64,000 nt of DNA from Rattus norvegicus (Eukaryota; Chordata; Mammalia; Rodentia; Muridae): contig NC_086034.1 in NCBI RefSeq assembly GCF_036323735.1, positions 31,771,939-31,835,938 of the forward strand. The letters are read 5' to 3'. The notes under the pieces are model-generated. The model was not told the origin of the DNA. It ran no database searches and was given only the letters and a program-made list of their open reading frames with translations. This document shows, piece by piece, positions 43,149 through 54,709 of the stretch. The number at the start of each line of letters is the position of its first letter. The stretch's first letter is position 1. A program made the translations under genes and the position numbers.

Positions 43149-43560
43149 TCTCTCCCTTTCTCTCTCTCTCCTCTCCTCTCTGCCAATTTTCTCTCTGCCT
43201 CTATCTATCTCTGTCTCTTTTCTCTCTGTTTCTGTCTTTCTTTTTCTCTGTATCTGTGTGTGTGTGTGCGTGCTATATGTGCATGTATACATGTTTATAT
43301 GTGTGAGGGTGATATTCATACATGCATGCAGAACCCAGTGATTGATATAAGCTGTGCTCTTCAATCATCCTTTTCCTTATATTGAAGCAGGGTCCCTCTT
43401 TTGAACCCAGAGCTGAGTAATTTGGCAAAACCACCTTGTTCTGAGGCTCTCCTGTCTCTGCCTCCCAAGCTCTGGCATTAAAAGATGTCCATGCTGCTGG
43501 CCTAAGCTCTGAGACTCTCACAGTTGGAAAACACCTTAACAGTGAGTCATTTCCCCATCC
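42946..43560 (-). mobile_element. B4-type SINE expanded by (TC)n
   Basis: TGTGTGGAGGTCAGGAATAA at the left, then a large pyrimidine repeat (43090-43253), then TTGAAGCAGGGTCCCTCTT, CCTGTCTCTGCCTCCCAAGC and GTGAGTCATTTCCCCATCC. The flanking parts are the complement of one B4 element. The repeat grew inside it and roughly doubles its length. Confidence 0.6.
43090..43269. repeat. (TC)n microsatellite with pyrimidine tail and short (TG)n
   Basis: About 27 pure TC units (43090-43144), then interrupted CTCTCC/TCTG variants to 43253, then TG units to 43269. Long polypyrimidine-polypurine tracts can form triplex DNA and vary in length. Confidence 0.95.
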
Positions 43561-43569
43561 CTACTTACG

Positions 43570-43695
43570 TTTTCTGAAACAATCACTTACTGGCCTCATG
43601 GCTCAAACTAGGCAGACTGGCAGGAGGATGCAAAGCTTTCTCTGCCTCCCCAGCACTGAGATTACAGGTGTGCATCACAGATGCCAGCTTCTTTT
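43570..43695 (-). mobile_element. B1/B4-related SINE fragment
   Basis: CTGCCTCCCCAGCACTGAGA and TTACAGGTGTGCATCAC are the complement of the B1 left end (GTGGTGCAC...AATCCCAGCACT). It is a decayed 7SL-derived fragment. Confidence 0.55.
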
Positions 43696-44097
43696 GTTTT
43701 GCTTGTTTTGTTTTCGGTTCTTGGCACACATCTCAGTTTCTCATGCTGTTAAAGGTGAATGACAATTTACCCACTGAACATTCTCCTCGCTCCTGAGATT
43801 TGTCAGTACATTAAGAGACACAGGCACTGAATAACATTTGAATAGTGCAATGAAGTTACTCACATGCCCTTTAGATATAAGAAAACCACTGAGCTATCAT
43901 CACATAAATTTTAAATAAAAATCATCATAAAATGGAAAATATTTCTGTATATGAATAAGATTGAAGAGATTTCACATAGAATATCCCTGACAAACGCCTA
44001 CTAAAATTGATTATCCTTCTTCATCCGGATTTTGCACATTTATCTACTATTCTGTTTTTTTATTCTATTCTATTTAATATTTTTGAGAAGGGATTTG
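43696..44097. other. Single-copy DNA
   Basis: Nothing recognised. Confidence 0.5.
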
Positions 44098-44393
44098 ACT
44101 TTTTATTTTTTATTGCTTATTTTATTTATCTACATTTCAAATGTTATCTCCCTTCCCTCCACAAACCCCCTTTCCCCTCCCTTCTCCCCTACCTCTATGA
44201 AGGTGCTCCCTCAGCAGCCCACCCACTCCTGCCTCAGTGCCCTAGCATTCCCCTTTCCTGGGTCATCACGCTTTCACAGGACCAAGGGGCTTCCAACCCA
44301 GGGATACCAGATGAGGCAACCCTCTGCTACATAGCTAGCTGGAGCCATGGGTACCCCCTGTGTACTCTTTGGTTGGTGGTTTAGTCCCTGGGA
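44098..44393 (-). mobile_element. 5'-truncated L1 3' UTR
   Basis: Starts with a degenerate T-rich tail complement, then ATTTATCTACATTTCAAATG, CCTTTCCCCTCCCTTCTCCC (G-rich tract complement) and GGTGGTTTAGTCCCTGGGA. About 300 bp of the L1 3' end in - orientation. Confidence 0.8.
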
Positions 44394-45209
44394 ACGTTAT
44401 ATAAGCTATATATTGAGTGTTGAAAAAATCTTTCTGTTAATTAGTTGTTTGGTTAATGTAGCTAGCTTATTTATGAATAATTAGTTCATAGATGTTGCAT
44501 GTTCCAAAACTTTTAGATTTTATTTTCTCCATTAGAAAATAAATTGTTTCTGTTAAACTGAGCATTTCATCCCTTGTGTGTAAAACAGATAAAAAGAAAA
44601 ATCATGTTGTCTTGTGTATATAATGTCAAACATAATTAAGGAATACATTAGAAGAATTTTTCTAGCTAAATGACTTATTGGCAATATTAAAAATAGCAAT
44701 GGCTAATATCTGTAAATAAAATATTATAAATTAATTAAGATTTAATTTATTAATTCTATGTCTGTATGCTATATTAAATAAGGTGAATTAGATAAACTGA
44801 CAAGGTATATGTAAATATGGACAGAAACCATGCTAATTTGCATATCAAATTAAAGTAAGATGAGAGATCAGATGGTACTTGCTTTCATTTTTAAATATTT
44901 ACAAATGTGTGCTTTTACGTTGCTCTTTATGTGTTGTGCATAGATATAAAGTCAGACACATGTCATCAAATGAAGATATATAATGAAGGGAAAAGAAGCT
45001 CTAATTCCTAGAAAATATCAAACTATTTATGTAGTATAAATATACAAAAGGCTGTATTTTGACTTAAATATTCATACTTGGAAACGTCTGGCATTTTACT
45101 CCCTACTAATCAGTTCTTAAAATTTTTTGTTTATCCAGTTACGTATCTTATCACATTCATCCTCCTCTGAAAAAGAAAACATCTTTCTTTTTATAAAAAA
45201 CTTAACTTT
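44394..45209. other. Single-copy AT-rich DNA
   Basis: Very AT-rich. No repeat or gene recognised. Confidence 0.5.
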
Positions 45210-45370
45210 ATCTTTCTTTCTGTGCATAGTCTCCTATATGTAATATGTATATGTACAACATGCATGTCTGGTGCGTGCGGAGTCTGGAGGAGGGTAGTGG
45301 ATCTAAGTCCTCTGTAAAAGTAGCAAATGCTCCTAACTGTTGAGATGTCTGAGTAACTTCTGAGTAAAAA
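45210..45370 (-). mobile_element. B3/B2-type SINE fragment
   Basis: GTACAACATGCATGTCTGG, GGAGTCTGGAGGAGGGTAG, GGATCTAAGTCCTCTG and AACTGTTGAGATGTCTGAG are the complement of a decayed tRNA-derived SINE. The last block is the complement of its A-box head. Confidence 0.6.
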
Positions 45371-45542
45371 TGACATTTAGAAACAGCATAAGAGAATGAT
45401 CATACTGTTATCTGTTCAATATATTGTTATAGATCTGTAAATTATGCATGGGAAATGATAGATGACTGTATGACTGTAGGATTATATGGTAGATGGTTGG
45501 AAGAATGATATATATATGTCATATACATATATATATATATAC

Positions 45543-45600
<58 letters not shown>

Positions 45601-46144
45601 TTAGATGAGCTGAAAATCTCAAGCAACATATTTTCAATGACTTCCAAAACACATCTCCACTTTCTGAACTTGCATAGAGCAGCGGCACATTTACCATCAC
45701 AAGAGACCTTTGCATTCCCCTTTGAAACCTCACTCACATCATTTAACACCTGAAGCTCCTACAAATTGTAACCCCTCAGTGAGAGTTCAGATAGCTGTTA
45801 TTTCATGCCTTTATTTTTCAAGCCTCTTTCAACGGCCATCTTTGTTCTAGAAGATTTACTCTACTTTGGACTTCATGTCATAAAGTTCAGAAAGACAGCA
45901 CAAAGCCTTTGAGCAAATACTGTGGACCATAAAGCATATTAAAGGGTTGCTTGAGTAACTGCACTAGCTCAAGTAACCCTGACAAAAACCACAAGTGAAA
46001 GCTGAACAATGGTTAGGGTAAAGTAGTGGAGAGCAGTGCTGCAGGGGTTACAGGTAGCTATCAGATACAGGGAGCTGTTAGATGATCATTACAAAATAAT
46101 CTTCCCAGGGACAGTAAATATGAGGATCAAAAATTTGCACAAAG
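45371..46144. other. Single-copy DNA with AT/TG microsatellite
   Basis: Apart from the microsatellite at 45507-45599, no repeat or gene is recognised. Confidence 0.5.
45507..45599. repeat. (AT)n followed by (TG)n microsatellite
   Basis: An ATATAT/ACATAT run at 45507-45549 that is nearly self-complementary, then 25 pure TG units (45550-45599). It can adopt cruciform and Z-DNA forms. Confidence 0.95.
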
Positions 46145-47028
46145 GAGTACTACTCAGCTATTAAAAACAATGACTACATGAAATTCGTGGGAAATGGATG
46201 AAACTAGAAAATATTATCCTGAGTGAGGTAACCCAGTCACAAAAGAACACACATGATACACACTCACTGATAAGTTGATATTAGCCCAAAAGCTTGGAAT
46301 AGCTAAAAAAAAATTTCACAGATCATATGGAGCTCAAGAAGAAGGAAGACCAAAATGTGGATGCTTCATTCCTTCTTAGAAGAGAGAACAAAATACTCAC
46401 GGGAGGAAATACAGGAACAAAGAGTGGAGCACGGACTGAAGAAAAGGTCATCTAAAGACTTCCCCACTTGGGGATCCACCCATATGCTGCCACCAAACCC
46501 AATCACTATTGCTGATGACAAGAAGTACTTGCTGACAGGAACCAGACATGGGTGTCACCTGGGAAGCTCTGCCAGAGCCCTACTAATACAGATGAGGATG
46601 GTTGCAGGTAACCATTGGACTGAACAAGGGGACCCCAATGGAGGAGTTAGAGATAAGACTGAAGGAGCTGAAGGGATTTGCAACCCCATAGGAAGAACAA
46701 CAATATCAAGAACCCCACCAGAGCTCCCAGAGACCAATCCACCAACCAATGAGTATACATGGATGGACCCAAGATACCAGCCACATATGTAGCAGAGGAT
46801 GGCATTGTCCAGCATCAATAGGAGGAAAAGCCCTTGGTCCTGTGAAGGCTCATTTCCCCAGTGTAGGGTAATGCCAGGGACAGGGTGTTCAGGTTGGAGT
46901 CGGTGAGTAGGAGTGGGAGCATCCTCAGAGAAGCAGGGGTGGGGGAGGGAATATGGGAGAGAGGGAAAGGGGATAACATTTGAAATGTAAATACATAAAC
47001 TATCAAAGAAAAAAATTTTAAAAAGCAC
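46145..47028 (+). mobile_element. 5'-truncated L1 with ORF2 C-terminus and 3' UTR
   Basis: Enters at GGAGTACTACTCAGCTATTA, encoding the final ORF2 residues (EYYSAIKNND type), and continues through an older Lx-like 3' UTR (GGGGTGGGGGAGGGAATATG near 46935) to TTTGAAATGTAAATACATAA and an A-rich end. The 145-codon frame at 46355-46792 lies in the 3' UTR and is not expected to encode anything. Confidence 0.85.
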
Positions 47029-48807
47029 AGCCTAACATGAGGGTAGTCTGTGTGCAATACTGCAAGCGATAGTGATCCTGTGCAACAAAGGGAGAAAGGT
47101 TAGAAAGACAAGCTGACATCAAGGCATAGGAAGTTCAACCTCCACCTCCTTTCCCAGAGCTCTGCTCTAGGGGAGGGTAAAATGAACCATAACTTTTCTG
47201 TTCGTTCATTTGTTTGTTTGTTTTGGATAGCATGTATTTCTCTGTTGTAATAGAATGCTGGGACATATGAATATATTTCAACAGAAATTAAGATAATTTG
47301 CATATGGCTTGCAATTTCAAATGTTTGTGTTAAAAGAATCTTTAGTTGGTACTGTGTGTTTGCAGTGTCAACATGCACACCTACAAAGACTGAATGCATT
47401 TAGTGTCTCCTTAGTTTCACTAACCTATGTCCTTCACTTACAAATTTGCTTAATAGTTACTGAAAATTTACATTGAATTAAGATGTTTCATTTACTGAAA
47501 TAGAACATATACATACATGTGGAGACTATTTAAAATACTTTTGCATACACGTTCTTTATTAAGTTGTAATTTAGCAAATCTCTGTGTTCTGATTACTTTT
47601 CTATTTCAAGGAAATGTTGCTTTAACCCATTCTCCTTTATATTTATTTGGAAGCATTGAGAATGTTTATCGTTCCTCATAACTGAATCAACACATCTGAT
47701 TTTTTAAGTATTAAGTTTCTTTGTTTGTTGTCAATGTGTTTCATTAAATTTTTAAAAACTGAAATGGTGCTTGCCTTATAGATTATTCTTCCTTGATGTT
47801 GTAAAAGTATTTATAATATTATACCATGTTTTTAAAAAACTTAATAGTTTCCAGAGTGGAATATTATTTTTAAATGGCCAGTTTTTAGCCTCTGATTCCT
47901 TATTGGACTTTAGAGTGTGCATTATTCCCAAGAAAATATTTACGAACCTTAGAATTTGGATATGCCTATCTTATTACCACCTACAAGTACTGTTGTCTTT
48001 TATACACACTGGGATAGGTCTGTCATCTTTCACACAGAGAGTAAAAATCACTCTTATAAATGAAGATGCGCTTCCATCCATGGTATCATAAGTGCACAGA
48101 TTTTGCTTTAGAAATTTTACTTCTTTCCCCTTGAGTGCTGCTGCAACTAATTTCTCACTAGGACTAAAGCAGCACACGAAGGGATTGAACCAATGAGGCA
48201 CATTCCATATTTGAGAGGTCTGTCTAGTGTATCGCTTTGATAATAATGAGACACATTAATCCCTTTGGTTTCTTTTTTTTAATTAATATTATGTTCCAAT
48301 TTGGTCAGAGCACAATGATCTTTAGCCAGATGTTTTTAGACAAATGACTTGCATCAACTTATCCATATTCCCATGGGGCCATGGCCTCAAGGATGTCATT
48401 AGTAATTACCTGTCAAGTCCACTTAAAGTAGTCTTAAATAATTAACATGTTATCACTTCAGCGGACTTGTCTCTTCAGTGACTGTATAGCCATATTACAG
48501 TCTTAGCTGTGCCTCATCTTCACATAGTTCAGAGTTTTTATGTTTCTTCACAAAGTGCTAAGTTCACTGGCATGGAAGGGCTCTTGCAGGCCTGAACAGA
48601 ACATGGCACGAACACAGTGCACACAGATCTTCCCCTCCTCCTCCTCCTTCCTCCTTCCTTTTCTAAGATAAGTCTAACCCCCAAGGTCTCGTCTGCCCCT
48701 CACTTGACCATTTTCTTACACCTGAATCATTCACGGGGCTGATTATCAAGGTCCAACTATCAAAATATCCAGGTCCCGTGATCACAAATTTGAATTTGCC
48801 TACTCTC
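47029..48807. other. Single-copy DNA
   Basis: No certain repeat. A (TTTG)n-like run is at about 47205-47222. The segment 48600-48780 (TCCTCCTCCTCCTTCC run, then CAAGGTCCAACTATC) may be a decayed LTR, but I could not confirm it. Confidence 0.45.
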
Positions 48808-49300
48808 TTTTTTTTATTGGATATTTCTTATTTACATTTCAAATATTACTCCCTTTCCAGTTTCCTAGACATAAGACATATCCCCTCCCCCTCCCCTTTC
48901 TTCTATAAGGGTGTTCCCCCTCCCCAACCACCACCCTTCCCACCTCCCTGCCCTGACATTCCCCTCCACTGGGGGATCCAGCCTTGGTAGGACCAAGGGC
49001 TTCTCCTCCCATTGGTGCCCAAAAAAGCCATCCTCTGCTACATGTGCAGCTGAAGCCAGGGGTCTGTCCTTGTGTAGCCTTTGGGTAGTGGGTTAGTCCC
49101 TGGGACTCTGGTTGGTTGTCAATGTTATTCTTATGGGGTTGCAAACCCCTTCAGCTCCTTCAATTCTTTCTCTAACTCCTCCAAGAAGTACCCAGTTCTC
49201 AGTTCAGTGGTTTGCTGTTAGCATTAGCCTCTGTATTTGTCATGCTCTGGCTGAGCCTCTCAGGACACAATCAGAAACTACTAGCACATCCTCACTCATT
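48808..49300 (-). mobile_element. 5'-truncated L1 3' UTR
   Basis: A T tract (48808-48815), then CTTATTTACATTTCAAATAT, CCCCTCCCCCTCCCCTTTC and GGGTAGTGGGTTAGTCCCTG, then GTTCTCAGTTCAGTGGTTTG. About 490 bp of the L1 3' end in - orientation. The left T tract is the complement of the poly(A) tail. Confidence 0.85.
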
Positions 49301-49739
49301 CTAACAGGGGACCCTCCCCCCCTTTTCCACCTTAAAATTAAGACCTATTTGCAGTATTTGCACCTGTTTTGACCAGACACAAATGCAACCACATTGTCTC
49401 TCTGGCTTGCTTAATAAAGGAACTCTTTGTATTTGCATATTCATGATTGGGTGTGTTCTGTGTCTAACCCAGGGCCCAGAGAGGCACCACTCTTTCTATC
49501 CCTGCTTAAAAATAAATCTTGAGTGTTTTGGACAAGTGCATGTACAGTTGAGCAACCCTAGGACTGTGTTCTGGCATCTTAAGAATTTGAATGCCACACT
49601 TAAGGGAATTGCTGGGTTTGCATGTCTGATAATAGTCAATTTTGACATTCATACAGACAAAGTAGAGGGATTAGGCAGATTAACTTTAATAAGGCCAATA
49701 TACATAGAATATCATTTCTACAAAAAAATATAACATTAT
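49301..49739. other. Single-copy DNA
   Basis: No recognised repeat. A 116-codon frame at 49383-49733 has no domain. Confidence 0.45.
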
Positions 49740-49915
49740 ACCTGTTGGAAAACTAATTGAGATGGGGTCTTGTGAATGTACTTAAGGTTGGCTCTTTGTC
49801 CTCCTGCATCTACTTCCTGACTGATAGAATTACACACATGAACCACCATGCTCAGTTTATGAAGTTCTTGCAATGCAGGAATTTGTACATGCTAGATAAA
49901 TCTGACCTCTCATTT
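49740..49915 (-). mobile_element. B1/ID-B1-related SINE fragment
   Basis: GAGATGGGGTCTTGTGAATG, CTCCTGCATCTACTTCCTG and TTACACACATGAACCACCATG follow the complement of a B1/B4 right-to-left order. Strongly decayed. Confidence 0.5.
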
Positions 49916-50601
49916 GAAATATATTTTTAAAGCATACCTGTTAAAAAGTTAGAAACTGAAATATGGAAATTTTGGAGGCCTGTTTTGAAAAGGCTTGATA
50001 CAAATTATCTTCTAATAAAGATTGCCCAGGATTGTGAAGTTGTAGCAAGCCTTCATTTGACAGTGCTATAAATATTGTTCACAAGTTAAGAGTACACAGG
50101 ATTTTTTTCAACTTCCTGCTGAGGTTAAAAAGTGAGGGTATAGAGGAGAAAAAGAAACTTGTACCATAAAATCAGTTCACTAGTTCTCTGGTTGTCAACA
50201 TGAATGGCAATCCAATCTCATCCACTCTTGTAATACTTGGATTTCATTTTCTAAGATACAAACATGATTTTTTAAAACATCTTAAAAAGACAAAAATAAA
50301 ATAAGATATCAAGAGGATATATAAAATATAATTATATAGCAGCCAACTCCAGCAGGGAGTTAGAAAAAAATCACTTGTTATTTAACTTTCAAACAGATAT
50401 ATAATTAAAAGCAAAACAAACTTTTAAAAATATCCCTTCACATCCTTAAATTGTATCTGGTTTCATTGGCATTAGTTTATTTCAAGTACTTGTTTTAAAA
50501 CTGAAGTTTCTAAAACGCTTCATGTCAATTGTTCCAATAGTCTTGAACATGAGTCTGACTCATGTTAATATAAACTTTGGAAGTGAAAATAATCAAAGAC
50601 A
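49916..50601. other. Single-copy AT-rich DNA
   Basis: Nothing recognised. Confidence 0.5.
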
Positions 50602-51057
50602 ATCTCTCTCTGTGTCTCTCTGTCTCTCTGTCTCTCTCTCTATTTGTCTCTCTCTATGTCTCTCTGTTTCTCTGTCTCTTTGCATGTATGTCTATCTCTC
50701 TGATTCTCTCTGTCTCTGTTTCTCTCTGTATGTATCTCTTTCTGTTTCTATTTTTCTCTGTCTCTCTGCCTCTGTTTCTTTGTCTTTGTCCTCTGACTCT
50801 CTGTCTCTTTCTCTCTGTCTTCCTCTCTATGTTTCTCTCTGACACTCTCTGTATGTCTCCTTTTCTGTTTATTGTTCTTTCTGTCTGTCTGTCTTTGTAT
50901 CTCTGTCTTTGTCTGTGTCTCTGTCCCTCTGTGTCTCTTTTTGTCTCTCCCTGTGTCTGTTTTGCTCTCTCTGTCTCTTTCTGTGTGTCTCTCTGCATCT
51001 TTCAGTGTCTGTCTCTCTCTGTCTGCCTCTTTGTCTCTGCCTCTGTCTCTGTCTCTG
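50602..51057. repeat. Long TCTCTG/TCTG simple repeat
   Basis: About 455 bp of interrupted (TCTCTG)n and TCTGTCTT variants, almost pure pyrimidine plus G on the + strand. All frames are open for long stretches because stop codons are rare in the unit. The frames of 63-166 codons here are an effect of composition, not genes. Confidence 0.95.
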
Positions 51058-51799
51058 GCATAAATTTGAAACTTTAGAAATCTGATTCAGCTTATTCATA
51101 ATGTGTGTTGAAATCATCCAAGGAGGGAAAATGAGGTGACCTTCCTGTTCATATTCTTCACAGAACTCCAGAGCAATGAGTCTTTGAAACAGATACTTGC
51201 AAAGCTATCTGCTATGATTCTGCATTTCCAATACATTAATAGATTTAGCATTTGCACTGGGTCGAGCTATGCATTCTCTGCAGAGTCACTTTGACTAGTG
51301 ATCTTGTGTTTCTCCCCATTTCTTATGGATATCTTATATTCTGGCACGATATGTCAGATATGTCAGCAGTTAGCCCTGCATATCTAATACATTAAGTGAA
51401 AGGGGAATCCCTATAAAGACACTGATGTAGGGTTCACAGTTCAATGAAAGGTTTCAGGCTGAAAAGTTTGTCCAATTTAACTTGAGAACTCATGTCTGCA
51501 GCAGAAAATTGATTCACAGAAGTCTTAGGAACTTGAATTTATTCTGTAAACACTAGCAAAAGCTAAATGCAGAGGTTAGTCCAGTCAAAAAATGATTTGG
51601 TAGAAATCTTCTCCAAGTTATTCCTATAGGTTGAACTTGTGTTCTGACACCTGACAGCCCAGGGGAGCCAGTATTGTTTCAACCTTGATTGCCAAAATGG
51701 GACAACTAATCCAGAGAAGTGAGCCAAGCTACATGCATATCCTAGAGCTGGTGCAAGTTCATTGACTGTAAAGTTCTCACACATTTGGCATTAGCTTAT
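51058..51799. other. Single-copy DNA
   Basis: No repeat or gene recognised. Confidence 0.5.
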
Positions 51800-52276
51800 T
51801 GTCTAGTGAAGGTTTTATTGCTGTGAAGAGACAACATGAACATGGCAACTCAACTCTTATAAAGGAAAATGTTTAATTGGTGTGGCTTACAATTTCAGAG
51901 GTGTAGTCCTTTATTGTCATGGTGTGAAACAGTGTCTTGCAGGCAGACAGGAGCTGAGAGTTTTATATTGTTATCTACAAGCAGCAGAAGATTGTGGGCC
52001 GCATTGGAATTAGTTTGAGTATATGTAATAACTCAAAGTCTACCTCCACAATGACATACTTCCTCTAAAAGGCCATGCCTAATCCAACAAGGCCACGCCT
52101 ACTCCAAGTCTACACCTACTCCAACAAGATCACACCTACTCCAACAAGGCCAAATGTACTTCAACAAGGCCACATGTACTTCAACAAGGCCACACCTACT
52201 CCAACAAGGCCACCCCCTATGAGAACAAGACTCAAACACATGAATCTATGGGACCATAATTATCCAAACCATCACC
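51800..52276 (-). mobile_element. Solo ERVL-like LTR with internal minisatellite
   Basis: The + strand starts TGTCTAGTGAAGGTTTTATT and runs through GCTGTGAAGAGACAACATGA, ATGTTTAATTGGTGTGGC, ACTTCCTCTAAAAGGCC and TGAATCTATGGGACC to CCAAACCATCACC. This is the complement of the LTR family at 61485-61820, with an extended middle of the older, longer form. A 20-bp unit is amplified at 52084-52216. No internal retroviral sequence is attached, so it is a solo LTR. Confidence 0.7.
52084..52216. repeat. 20-bp minisatellite inside the solo LTR
   Basis: Successive units start at 52084, 52104 (17 bp), 52121, 52141, 52161, 52181 and 52201. Each is a variant of CCAACAAGGCCACACCTACT. Other LTR copies in the window have at most two related units (61540-61575 on the opposite strand), so the array grew in this copy. 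Confidence 0.95.
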
Positions 52277-54709
52277 CCCATGTTCCTCATCGCTATGCAG
52301 CCTACCTGTACAGTGACCAATGTTACTCTTCTAAATCAACACATCTATCACATAAATATTGATGAATGATAATTTAATTGTAGATATACATTGTGAACTG
52401 TACATGTATTCATGTTTCTATACTTAGAATTCAGAAAGCTAGAGTTTACATATACACATGGGGACAAAGAAAGGGGCAGAGATAATAGAAAAGAAGAAAC
52501 TAACAATATGTCAGCTTCCTTTTCCTCTGCTGTTGGCTAAGGTGTATATCATCTTTGACTTTTCAAAAAAACAAAATTTAATAATATATATCTTAAGCCA
52601 AAAGATGGCAACAAAAGATGGGCTGACAAACAACCTTCTGGGGAATTTTGTTATTATACACCTTCATTATTAATGTGTTATTCAACCCTAAGTGAACACT
52701 GATTTAATTTTCACCTTTAAAACTGTTGCTAAATGAGTAGGCAGAAGTCTTGTTATTATTTTCTTTAACTATTTTATTTTTGATGAATGGAAGTTTAAAA
52801 TTCTTAAACTTAATTCTTAAACTTTTTTGAGTTTTTAAATTTTTTTACATTAACTCATTTTATGAATTTTACTAATTCTTAGTAATGTTATTATTGCTTC
52901 AATTTTTTTCTAATTTCTTTTTATCAACTAGGCCTCAGTTTATAGATGTTTTCTTTTATTCTGTAAAATCTGCTGTATCATTTTATTTCTTTATTCACAT
53001 ATAAGATTAGAACAATCATTTGCAGTTCAAGACTAAATATCCTTATTTCTCATAATTTTTTCTAAGTTTCTTTATGTGATTTACTTTCATAACCTTATCT
53101 AAAAGCTCTAAACAGAAAGAAAATCTACAGAAACTAACCATTGATTTTAATAGGTCAGCCAGCAAGGAGCTATTTTATTCATTCAAAATACTTTAAGAAA
53201 ATGATATCTCAGGTAAGTCTGAGCTCTTAAGCAATATCAAGAAGTAATGTGGTTCTTACGATGTGAGCAGCTTACAGACCCAGCGTAAGTTGATCTTTTA
53301 AAGCAGAGGAACTCCGTAGATATGAAACTGGATTTATTACAACCATATCTTTGAACAAGTGCTTGCATTCTTTGGCTTATCTCTTTCATTACTAAAATGC
53401 ATTACTCAGCTTATCACTGCTGTTAGATAGTATGCAGTCCAACAGGAAATAGAAAAGCACATTGAGTTATTTGCAAGAATACAGAGAAGATGCACAAGTG
53501 TATTATAAAATATGAAGAAACTCACTTTGAAATTCAAGTACAACAGTGTCATTCAAAAATGCTTCAAACACCTTTGAATTAAGCTTTATTTTAACTTTAT
53601 TCCAGGCAGATATGGAACTTAGTCATGCTATTGCTAATTTCTAAATATCATACAGATAACTGTCACTTCATATAAAATTTGTAATAGAGGTTCATATTCA
53701 CCTTTCCTCTCTCTTTTATGACCACCCCTCATTTGTTTAACCTTCACAAGGCTCCGGATCACATTGTGACTGCCTTTTTCAAAATTATAAATACATTTTA
53801 TCTGGTAAAAGCAGATGTCAGAGCTAGATTCAGTAATTATCACATAAAATGCAGCCATACATATGTATGACTTTATCAGGTAATACCAGGTACTGGATAT
53901 TTATCCCTGAAGCCACAGTGATTGCATATTGTAAATTTATGACTTCATGGAATCCACTATGCTGAATGCTCCCAGCATTCTAAAGTAGGGAAAAAATCCT
54001 ATCTCTCTCTTTTTCCTAAGATTATGACACATTTAAATATAAGTGTGTGCACAAATCCAGGTGGATAACATTGCTCCATGAAACAGAAGTTACTGGCAAT
54101 AGCATACTGGCATAGGAGTTTAAATACACCATGTATTTTTCAATGTGGAACAATATTTATAAAATTTATATAAAGTCAGTTATGCTTTCTTTAAACTTAC
54201 AAAGAGGAGCAAACCCTTTTCTCCTTTAAAAAGTTGCCTCTGTATTACAATATTTTATCTGGGGATGTGCTTGATAAGGCATTATTGTTCTTTGACTATA
54301 GCATGGAGCTCAGAAACATAAGGACAAATCATTTGCCAACTCTGAAATACTTGCTTTGACTGTCTATGTAAATTTCAAGGTAGTTACAGCTGACAAGATG
54401 TGTTTCCTTTTCCCTTCTGTCCTCAAAACACTGACTCTTTTGAGTTAATATGCAATTTCATTGAGTAATCTAAACAGATTAGAGACCAAAGTGAACATTC
54501 CTTTCCTACTTCTCTTTAAACAGTGAATGTCCCAGAGTTCATTTTTGAATTCCTGATCATTTATACTCATTTTCCACAATTAACAGTAACACTGAAATTT
54601 ATTAAAAGCACTTAATCTGAGGACTCACATATTAATACCTCCCTAACCTAACCATGTGACCTAGATCACTAATCCTCATTCAATTTCCCTAAATCAGCTT
54701 CTACCTTTC
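52277..54709. other. Single-copy AT-rich DNA
   Basis: A long stretch without recognised repeats or genes. It is one of the least disrupted parts of the window. Frames here are under 75 codons. Confidence 0.5.

Noticed and set aside
42946..43385. 131- and 132-codon frames
   Set aside because: They consist mainly of Ser-Leu or Leu-Ser repeats encoded by the (TC)n microsatellite inside a SINE.
46355..47057. 145-, 157- and 80-codon frames on both strands
   Set aside because: All lie in the 3' UTR of a truncated L1, where GC-rich composition leaves open frames without coding function.
50522..51117. Long overlapping frames (up to 166 codons) on both strands
   Set aside because: They follow from the TCTCTG array, which lacks stop triplets in most frames.
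52084..52216. Regular spaced repeats as a possible CRISPR array
   Set aside because: Units are directly adjacent with no spacers, and the host sequence is a rodent LTR. It is a minisatellite.
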